From Cylindrotheca closterium (Eukaryota > Bacillariophyta > Bacillariophyceae > Bacillariales > Bacillariaceae), in NCBI GenBank assembly GCA_933822405.4, contig CAKOGP040001824.1, positions 1-16,630 on the forward strand: a DNA stretch of 16,630 bases. The letters are read 5' to 3'. Positions 9,297 to 16,455 of the stretch are shown piece after piece. The position numbers were made by a program, and so were the translations under genes. How positions within the stretch are numbered: position 1 is the first letter of the stretch; each line of letters starts with the position of its first letter. A model generated the notes under the pieces. It saw only the letters and a list, made by a program, of their open reading frames with translations, was not told the origin of the DNA and did no database searches.

Positions 9297-9540
9297 ATCG
9301 TAGGTGAACATCCATTTCCCGCCGAGATTCAAATCCGCGCGCAGGCATACCCGCTCGCCGGCCTTCTATCCGTTAGATTTGAATTCATCAATCATTCATT
9401 TACTCACGGTTGCATCAAAATCGCAATGAAAATGAAGGTAAGTTTCGGATGGGCGTTGCATCTCCTCCATACAATTTTCTCACGCAACTCTATTATCGCT
9501 CTATGCGCAGTGATGAGACGGATCGAATGAATGCAGTTGC

Positions 9541-9655
9541 ACTTCTGCGTCTATTTGACTGGTATTTCCGCGAAGCTTTGACCAAGATTTTGTCATTCTG
9601 CTGTTGCCAAAATAATATTCAGATGCCAACCCGTCAACAAGCCAAATGCTCTACG
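9541..9655 (+). repeat. diverged direct repeat, copy 1 (copy 2 at 9712-9817)
   Basis: The block ACTTCTGCGTCT...GCTCTACG recurs at 9712-9817 (ACTTTTGCGTCT...CGCTACG) with small indels. Offset is about 170 bp. Shared landmarks include GCGAAG near the middle, a CATTCT segment, and ATCAACAAG/GTCAACAAG before the CTACG end. Confidence 0.7.
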
Positions 9656-9711
9656 TTGCAAACAAGACCCTGCCGAATCAAGTCATCGATCTGTTCTACT
9701 AAGAATGAGCT

Positions 9712-9817
9712 ACTTTTGCGTCTTTCTGTTTGCGAAGTATTGACTGAAGTTCTGCCATTCTACGTTGGCAAGATAATGATTGGAATGAAACGCATCAATC
9801 AACAAGAATTCGCTACG
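9712..9817 (+). repeat. diverged direct repeat, copy 2
   Basis: Second copy of the block at 9541-9655, in the same orientation. Both copies fall in one open frame. Their translations are loosely alike (LLRL...LTKIL versus LLRL...LTEVL), so either a repeat-bearing gene remnant or a non-coding repeat is possible. Confidence 0.65.
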
Positions 9818-10223
9818 AGATACGGGTATTCGTTCCTACAAGCAGAACCTCTTTTTCTTGGATCTTTCTGGAGGTGTCATTGCCACCAACCAAATGAAGT
9901 CTACAATAGAAAGAGGCGCAATAAATATATTTTTCAACAGTCTTGGACGAAATACAACTTGGCTCCGTCGCATCAAAGATTTTATATGCAGACACCATGC
10001 CCGCGAATCCTACATATTTTAAAATAGATGAGAATACCACAATGATTGTGTGTCTATAGTCTTATTCAAAGATTGATTTTACAGGGAAAGACAAGTACTG
10101 CAAGTCACAAGCGTTTGTCGCCACAAGTCGTTGCCAACAAGAAGCAATCCTTGTCATTTCTTCCAAGCGCCAAGTAGGGCAAAATTGGTCATCGGGATCC
10201 AGTCTTTGGGAACTCTAATAAAA

Positions 10224-10273
10224 GGACCTCTTGGGAAAAGGTGCCAATGAAAGGGACCTCTTGGGAAAAGGTG
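10224..10273 (+). repeat. 20-bp repeat with 30-bp period
   Basis: GGACCTCTTGGGAAAAGGTG occurs at 10224-10243 and again exactly at 10254-10273. A degenerate third motif (GGATCTCATTGG) follows near 10296-10307. Confidence 0.95.
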
Positions 10274-10596
10274 TCAAAGCCAATGCAAATAAAAAGGATC
10301 TCATTGGCTAGGTGTAATAGAATTCTGCTTACGTATGCGCTGGTTTCGTTCCGACTTGCAACAAGTCGATTCTCAACAGCAATCATTATTTTGGAGATCC
10401 ACAATTTTACACGCTCTGGGTACTCTTTTGTGAGTCTTTTCCTCACGGGACTGCCTTTTGTGGAGGCAAAATGAGCCGGCAAGCCTTGAATTCAAAACTG
10501 TAAGTCCATGTGTGACACTTTGCGCGCGTTCTTTTTGCCCGACTTGTGTCTCACTTCTTTTTGAATTTTCCGTTAATTGTCCGCGTGACGGGAGAG

Positions 10597-10629
10597 GGCC
10601 AGACGGTTGAGGTGACGCCTAAAAGACCT
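10597..10629 (-). repeat. right arm of the 33-bp inverted repeat
   Basis: Reverse complement of 9264-9296 with 3 mismatches in 33 bases. Outside the arms the two flanks do not clearly match, which fits an element edge, but no target-site duplication was identified. Confidence 0.75.
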
Positions 10630-10749
10630 TCCTTTCACTTTGTGTCCAATAATATTATAGAACCAAACGAATTGGGCGGACCGTTCCGCTCTCCACAATT
10701 CTGACTCTATGCAGTTTCGAGCTGATGTCATACCGTTTTCACGCTCTAT

Positions 10750-10833
10750 GATAAAAGTCTTTTTCATAAATGAGGCTGACATCACTCTTGTGATAAAAAG
10801 TCCTTTCTTAAATGAGGCTGACATCATTTCTGT
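10750..10833 (+). repeat. tandem repeat, two 42-bp units
   Basis: Units 10750-10791 and 10792-10833 both begin GATAAAA, share AAATGAGGCTGACATCA, and end in TGT. They match at roughly four fifths of positions. A third unit may begin as GACAAAATGG. Confidence 0.85.
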
Positions 10834-11152
10834 GACAAAATGGCGTTTGCCTGTTTCAGTGCATTTTCAAATTTCATACTCAATGCGTCGTAGAAAGTGG
10901 TTATGCAGAGTCACACATAGAGTTTTGATCCGATGCTGGAAGTTTTACTACGGAGCAATCCGAAGAACGGGCCACCAAAGGTTTCACAATATGTGTCTTT
11001 GGAATAGATTTAGGGTAACCTTTTCTAGAATGCGTTAGAGAAGACTTGTCGATATGCTTCACTGCCATAAGTACGATGACGTTGTAGGAATGTGAGAGCC
11101 AGTATAATATGGGAGCACGTGCAGCCTTGATAAGTACAAGCGTTAGGGTTGA

Positions 11153-11287
11153 CATCCGTACGAGCAAAAGAATGACGACAAGAACAATTCCAGCCCCTTC
11201 CAGTGTTTTCGGATCAGGAATCCTTGTGAAAACGCCTCCAAAAGCTGGCCACGTGGGTGTGTTGTTAAGTAAAACCTGACGTAGCAT
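11153..11287 (-). other. possible fragment of an EamA-type transporter (weak)
   Basis: A minus-strand frame starting with ATG at 11287 reads ...FGGVFTRIPDPKTLEGAGIV... followed by a hydrophobic stretch. That pattern (P-x-x-x-T-x-x-GA-x-I-V) resembles the last helix of EamA/DMT-family transporters. No other helices of such a protein lie upstream on that strand, so at best this is a short relic. Chance is a serious alternative. Confidence 0.15.
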
Positions 11288-11333
11288 GACTTTCGATCTT
11301 TAATCAGAAATCGACCTCGACGTCATATGACGT
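11277..11333. promoter_or_regulatory. TGACGT/ACGTCA cluster upstream of the HSF gene
   Basis: TGACGT lies at 11277-11282. A perfect 14-bp palindrome, ACGTCATATGACGT, lies at 11320-11333 and supplies two more half-sites facing each other. The cluster sits about 150-205 bp upstream of the HSF start codon, a plausible proximal-promoter position. bZIP binding to TGACGT is established; binding here is inferred. Confidence 0.5.
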
Positions 11334-11483
11334 AAGTTCTGGGAACTTTGGTGTGGTACCGTATGACTTTTCTTCCTGCCTGTGGTATCTCATAAAATTT
11401 TGCACGATTACAAGTCGACACAGTGCCACTGACTGCAGTTACAAAACCTTCAACTCAACGTTCCTATCCTTCTCACAATTCAC

Positions 11484-12969
11484 ATGAGCGTCGTCCAACA
11501 AGCACAAGCACCAGCAAGAATTGCCACCAACGACATGTATCTATCAATGGAAGAAATGTATTTTTCGCCTCACCATGCTTTGGAACAGCATCAGCAACAA
11601 CAGCAACAACAACAACAACACAAACCAGTAGCAACCTCTCTGCACCAACCGCAAGATATCATGGGAGGAGACGCTGCTGCGCGGTCTTCCTTTCCTGAAA
11701 AGCTTCACGGCCTCATCATGGACGCAGAGACCATGGGATTCCAAGATGTTGTGAGTTGGCAAGACAGTGGAAAGTCCTTCAAGGTCCACAAGCCACAAAT
11801 CTTTCAAAATGATATCATTCCCAAGTATTTCAAGCCAATCAAGTACACCTCCTTTCAGAGACAGGTAAGAATGGATGGAGTAAAACATGAAGAGAAGAGC
11901 CGAAGCTAGACTTGTGACATTTATACGATCATACTCACACATTAATTTATCACTCAAATCATTCCTATTTCAGCTCTCCATCTATGGATTCCAACGCATT
12001 CGCACTGGCTGGAACACGGGAGGCTACGAGCATCCTTACTTTACTCGCGAGAATCCAACCACTTGCAAGAATATTCGCCGCCACCAGAAGCCTACCATCT
12101 TTGCCTCCAAGCCAACCGCTGTGATCCCTGTCCCAGTCGCTTCTACCTCCTCTCCACCCCTATATGCTCGCTCTCAGTCTCCCATGACTAGCATCGATGA
12201 GGATTTGTTCAACATGTACGGAGAAGATGTGGACCCCATTGATGCTGCTTTGGCTCAAATGAAGAATGAGATCAACATTGAGCACCATGATTTCGAGCCT
12301 CTTCCTCTCGGAAGTACTTGTCTTCCACGTGTCTCTTCTCACAACAGCATGATGATGATGAATCATCATCATCATCCTGCTGCTGCTGCACAACATCCAC
12401 AATCGCATCATGCTGGTCATCATCAAGCCCATTACCATAATGATGATCAGTTCATGTTGGACAAGTTGCAAAGCGTCTTTCAAGAAGACATGCTTCATGA
12501 ACATCATCATCATCACCATGGAACCTGTGCCCCTGCCAATGTCATTGAGAATCCACTCAAGGCTGTGGAAACTCAAGCCGTTGCCCAACAAACTAACAAC
12601 AATAACAACAACAAGGGTGCCTTTTTCCCTGCCAAGTTGCACCAATTGTTGGACGATGCCGAACGTATGAACTTTCGACACATTGTTTCTTGGGTGGACA
12701 ATGGACGTGCCTTTCAAATTCACGATCAAAAGGAATTTGTGGGCAAGATCATGTCCATCTACTTTGATCAATCCAAATTTGCGTCCTTCCGCAGACAGCT
12801 CAATTTGTATGGATTCAACCGAACAAGAACCAACAACAACAAGAACATGTACTTTCATGAAAACTTTGTGCAAGGAAACTCTGAGTTGTGCGAACAAATG
12901 GTCCGACGTTGTTCGGGTGGGGCCTCTAACCCCAAACCAACCCCGACTGTTGCTTCGTTTGCTGCCTAA
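11484..12969 (+). CDS. HSF-type transcription factor with two HSF DNA-binding domains (one intron)
   Basis: Exons 11484-11864 and 11974-12969 join to a 458-residue protein. The ATG at 11484 is the first after an in-frame TGA at 11430. HSF domain 1 (about 70-160) reads FPEKLHGLI, then VSWQDSGKSF, then SFQRQ|LSIYGFQR, with the bar marking the intron. HSF domain 2 (about 345-425) reads FPAKLHQLL, then VSWVDNGRAF, then SFRRQLNLYGFNR. The two agree at 32 of 66 core positions. Between them is an acidic patch (SIDEDLFNMYGEDVDPID), Met/His runs and an Asn run; a poly-Gln tract precedes domain 1. The RQL-x-x-YGF recognition-helix signature marks a nuclear sequence-specific DNA binder. No clear heptad-repeat trimerisation region follows either domain. 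Diatoms have many single-domain HSFs, so a two-domain form is unusual. Domain 2 has no intron. Confidence 0.9.
11865..11973 (+). other. spliceosomal intron in HSF domain 1
   Basis: A 109-bp GT-AG intron with donor CAG|GTAAGA and acceptor TATTTCAG|CTC preceded by a pyrimidine-rich tract. Splicing joins SFQRQ to LSIYGF, restoring the HSF recognition helix. Without it the frame stops at 11907-11909. It sits within the recognition-helix coding region, near the intron position known in plant HSF genes. Confidence 0.92.
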
Positions 12970-13485
12970 AAAGAAAACTTTTTTGAATTTGGCGCAAACA
13001 CGAAACAACCATAACTGCTATGACATCCTCGACCCACAAAAAAGGAAGGGATTGATTTTGTTCCTGCTAAAAATTATTCGACTGCTGAGTCGCTCTTTTT
13101 CTTTCTCTATATTCTTGGGCGTTTTGGATGAAGGATTGAAATGATAGAATGATACACACAAACGGATGCACTTCACAAACAAAAGCTGCACACAAATACA
13201 CAAATTTAGGAAACACAAAAACAATTTAGGACAAATACATTACATTACACTATTTATAATACTATCTACCTTGTATTATATCATGAACATATTGATCATA
13301 CTTGGTGAATAAGCAACGTCTGCATCATGGATAGGCACTTGTACTTACGATCGGTACAGTACCGGTACGGTAGTAGCAATCTACAGCCATCGTCTGTAGC
13401 TCGCACGTAAAGTACAGACGGTAAGTTTGAAAGTTGAAGTCAAATCTCGCAAGGTGATCGAAGTAGTCAATTTTTGCTGAAACCA
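12970..13485. other. intergenic region downstream of the HSF gene
   Basis: About 500 bp of presumed HSF 3' untranslated sequence followed by AT-rich DNA. It contains one TACCGGTA (13360-13367) inside a GGTACAGTACCGGTACGG cluster. No gene was recognised. Confidence 0.55.
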
Positions 13486-14543
13486 ATGATGCGATGCTTT
13501 GTATATGCATGCGATGATTGTGATGAGAGTACGCTTTTACATCATGCTTGCAAGTGGACGAGTCAACTCGACCTTGGAAAAGCACTGCTGGACAACGGTG
13601 TAAACATGAAAATAGAGAACCAAGAAGGATGGACTCCTCTACTTGAGGTCTTTTTATTTCGAAAGTGGTATGCCAGAAAATTGTTTTGGAGGTTCTTCAA
13701 GAAATGTTGGATCGAGGTGCTACTATGGAAGCACATGGAGCCGGCAATGAGGAACCCACCAGCCTATTGTATGAAGCAGTCCAGTGTGGTCATTTGAATG
13801 TCACTCAGCTCTTGGTTGGTCGAGATGCTAATCTCGAAACAAGGAACAGAAGTGGCTATACACTGGCTATACACCCTTGCATTTGGGACTCACCGAGAGT
13901 CACTTTATCTCTGTCGAAATTGTGGGATTGTTGATAGGAGAGCAAGGCGGTAATTTGGAGGCCAGGGATTGTCATGGCGAGGATACACCTTTGCATTCAG
14001 TTTGCGGAAGTTACTATATAGACACTGATCCTGTTGAACGTGTTTGTCTACTGCTGAATCGAGGAGTGGATATTGAAGCAAGGAACAAACGACGGTGAAA
14101 CACACTTGTACATGTTGCATGTTCCGAAGGAAAGCTCAACGCTGCTCGTCTTCTGTTGGACCGGGGAGCGGATGTCGAAGCGCAGAATAATATTCGCGAC
14201 ACGCCTCTACATTTGGCACAAAGATTGGAGGCGCAGCTCGTCTTCTCTTGGATGAAGGTGCCAGTTTGGGATTGTTGACAACAGAGCAAGGCGCCGTTGG
14301 ATGTCACATGTTGAGTTGGAAGCGAAGACGACCAATCTGAGATGGCGGCAGTTGCATTTTGCAGCTCTCAACGATTATAATGATATTGCACGCCTACTCT
14401 TGGATCGAGGTGCCGCAGTAGATGCCAAGACTCTTGCTAAGACGACACCACTGCCCTGAGCCTATCAAAAGGGTTATTCGGAGACGGTCTGGTTATTGGT
14501 TAGTCGATGTCCATGGCTTGTGTTGATGGGAAAGAAGGCATAA
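13486..14543 (+). pseudogene. ankyrin-repeat protein pseudogene 2 (paralogue of pseudogene 1)
   Basis: About nine ankyrin repeats are readable, but only by changing frame near 13660, 13864, 14092, 14110, 14226 and 14310. A TGA at 14457-14459 interrupts the last repeat, and TAA ends it at 14541-14543. The shift at 13864 comes from a visible 11-bp tandem duplication; the one near 14092 from one extra A. The first readable repeat (ESTLLHHACKWTSQLD) parallels the second repeat of the minus-strand locus, so the 5' end, including the lead-in helix and first repeat, seems lost. Several middle repeats are also missing. Repeat order, a long-finger repeat containing PVERV (PDAVERV in copy 1) and the C-terminal VSRCPWLV all match pseudogene 1. 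This is a decayed inverted paralogue, not a working gene. Confidence 0.85.
13853..13874 (+). repeat. 11-bp tandem duplication disrupting ankyrin pseudogene 2
   Basis: TGGCTATACAC occurs twice back to back (13853-13863 and 13864-13874). Counting one copy only keeps the ankyrin frame continuous as SGYTPLHLGL. The extra 11 bases shift it. Confidence 0.95.
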
Positions 14544-15225
14544 TTTTATTGAAGAACATAAACTTATTTCCTAGCGTACACTTTTTTATTTTTGAAACAC
14601 CAAATTTGATATTGTCTGCCGCACCATGCGTAATGATATGATCAATTCTAAAATGCGGTATATGATGCTGTACCGGTAGGTCCAAATAGCCCGCATGTCG
14701 ACTATAGTGAAATGGTGCTAAGATAGTGCCATAAACTTTATCAAGATTTGATAGAGGGGTCCGTTGAGTCGAAAATGTTTGTCTCGCGGCGACGCGACGG
14801 AAGATATGTACCTCGGTGTGAATAATTGTTGTATTATATGATCAATGGAAATATTTTGTATATATCATACCGGTACATCTATAAATACATATTATCATTC
14901 ATCACTAAAACCAAATAGATAAGTTACGACTACAATATTTCTAATCTTAACTTTAAGAATAGGTTTCTGCACTATTTGAGAATATAGAGTGATGTATAGC
15001 AATAATACATTGCCCTCACCGCAGTCGGCAGTTCTCTTAAAGCGTGAGCATTCCCTTTCTTGCGTGGCCATTTCTACCATAGTTGGTAAGTTGGTATCTG
15101 GTGATTGCTTGGCGATTGCTTCTCTTCGTACCTGCAATGTATAGATACTTGAAGAAGCATTATGTGATAATGGTCAGCAGGCATCGACGCAACTTCTTTC
15201 GCTTGCTATCTGTCACAGAACTCCC
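14544..15225. other. intergenic region between ankyrin pseudogene 2 and the seven-helix gene
   Basis: About 680 bp between convergent 3' ends. It contains TACCGGTA at 14671-14678 and 14868-14875 and dispersed repeat copy B. An 80-codon minus-strand frame (14895-15137, TTG start) has no recognisable feature. Confidence 0.55.
14760..14895 (+). repeat. dispersed repeat, copy B (inverted relative to copy A)
   Basis: Begins with the 17-mer TCCGTTGAGTCGAAAAT found on the minus strand at 1602-1618. After about 50 unshared bases it resumes TTGTTGTA...ATGGAAATATTTT...ATATATCATA, matching copy A, and ends with the shared TACATATTAT. The unshared part contains a CG-rich stretch (CTCGCGGCGACGCGACGG) unlike its AT-rich flanks. 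Confidence 0.7.
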
Positions 15226-16455
15226 TCATTCTACCGAACTGTTGACTTGACCCGCCATGTTTATTGTGCTAACTCGGGAGTCGGAAGGACCTTCTTCATC
15301 ATCTCCACCGTCGGAAGCATTGTTGCCTTTATCGCTATCCTCATGTACACTCTTGCCCGTCGAATTCAAGTTGTCGTATTCATCTTCGGCCTCCCATTCA
15401 CTCTGAATATTTCTCTCACTAGACGCTGGGGGGTGATCGTATGATGTCGGCAGCGGATTGGTGGATACCTGAGAGTTCCGCTGGATCTCGGATGGCCCCA
15501 TTGAGAAACCGCTAACTCGTACTGATCCTCGTTCAGCTCCGCTCCCATTGGAGTATGATAGTTTGCAACAGACAGTTCCAAATGTCTTGTTGTATGCCTC
15601 AATCGTGGCCCGGCGGATGTCATCTTTTCTCGAGATGAGATAAATGGTAGTGTACACTTGACCTGCCGCCAGTAAACCTCTCACAACTCGAATCCAAAAG
15701 ATGCCACTCGCAGTCTCCATGCCTGATTGAAGGACGGTTGTTGCCGTGTTTGGGAAATAAAACACGACAAACACAATGATGACTCTCATAAAGAAGAGGG
15801 AAAGAGTACGTGTCTTTCCTTTTCGTGGCAACAGCTTCTTTCGCCACACTCGAATGCTCACATAGATGACATATCCAGTCGGGATTATGACTGAACCATA
15901 CGCAATGGCAATGGCTGCCAAGCGGCTCACTGGACCACCTGGAGGCGACCCCAAATCCCCTTCTCCCTTGTCTTGGTCAATAATGTGATAGAGTGACCAG
16001 GACACTGGGAGAATGGCCCATGTGGCAAGGAATACACCGTACAAATAGACAGCAGCCATTTGCTTGTAAACTCTAGAAATATCTGGCAGCTGTGTCCGTT
16101 GTCGATTGTTAGACTGTTGGATGAGCTTGTTGATTTCATGGACCACCACACCGTTTGAGTAAAAGTTGACCAGAAAGTTTAGGAAATAGACATATACCGT
16201 GACTTCATATGGTGGGAATAATGGAAGTCCGAGTGCTTTTGATAAATACAAGAATCCCATGGTCATTGCATACAGCGAATCAGGAAAGATCATGAATCCA
16301 ACGTAGAGATTGAAGGCATTCGTCCTTGTCTTTGGATTCGACATGATGGAAACAAATACAAATAGGCAAAGTATAGATGCTCCATAGTTCAGGGCTGAGA
16401 CAATCCAGTAGCATATTGTCCATAGTAACGGATCGTCTACTGTTGAAGATTCCAT
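15226..16455 (-). CDS. seven-transmembrane GPCR-like protein
   Basis: An intact 409-residue frame from ATG 16455 to TGA 15226. Seven hydrophobic segments are visible at roughly 14-38, 48-72, 83-105, 134-158, 178-203, 220-243 and 252-274. A basic loop between helices 5 and 6 (RVWRKKLLPRKGKTR) fits the cytoplasmic side. The 135-residue C-terminal tail is hydrophilic, Ser-rich and acidic (EWEAEDEYDN, GGDDEEGPSD), as expected for a cytosolic, phosphorylatable tail. A CC pair just after helix 7 (residues 296-297) could be palmitoylated. The short N-terminus argues against a large ligand-binding ectodomain. Topology and layout resemble cAMP-receptor-like or other lineage-specific GPCRs. No DRY or NPxxY motif is evident, so the class cannot be assigned. 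An orphan seven-helix membrane protein without G-protein coupling remains possible. Confidence 0.75.
   Translation of the reverse strand: MESSTVDDPLLWTICYWIVSALNYGASILCLFVFVSIMSNPKTRTNAFNLYVGFMIFPDSLYAMTMGFLYLSKALGLPLFPPYEVTVYVYFLNFLVNFYSNGVVVHEINKLIQQSNNRQRTQLPDISRVYKQMAAVYLYGVFLATWAILPVSWSLYHIIDQDKGEGDLGSPPGGPVSRLAAIAIAYGSVIIPTGYVIYVSIRVWRKKLLPRKGKTRTLSLFFMRVIIVFVVFYFPNTATTVLQSGMETASGIFWIRVVRGLLAAGQVYTTIYLISRKDDIRRATIEAYNKTFGTVCCKLSYSNGSGAERGSVRVSGFSMGPSEIQRNSQVSTNPLPTSYDHPPASSERNIQSEWEAEDEYDNLNSTGKSVHEDSDKGNNASDGGDDEEGPSDSRVSTINMAGQVNSSVE

Larger units (their letters stand above)
8705..11483. other. 2.8-kb intergenic region with nested repeats
   Basis: This lies between the divergent starts of the plastid-protein gene and the HSF gene. 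No frame has a recognisable domain. The longest (9410-10027, plus, 205 codons, starting on TTG) spans a diverged internal duplication and is doubtful. Contents are a GTGACGTCAC palindrome (8938-8947), an inverted-repeat-bounded unit (9264-10629), a 30-bp-period repeat (10224-10273), a 42-bp tandem repeat (10750-10833), a possible transporter fragment (11153-11287) and a TGACGT cluster (11277-11333). Confidence 0.6.

Noticed and set aside
9327..9384. ATTCAAATC/GATTTGAAT hairpin
   Set aside because: Nine-base arms with a 40-base loop are weak and fit chance in AT-rich DNA.
9426..9442. AAG|GTAAGT as the donor of an unannotated gene
   Set aside because: The donor matches consensus, but the acceptor checked downstream leads to an early stop and no homologous product.
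12160..13008. 282-codon minus-strand frame
   Set aside because: Antisense shadow of HSF exon 2. Its Met/Val-rich runs are the complement of the His and Asn codon runs.
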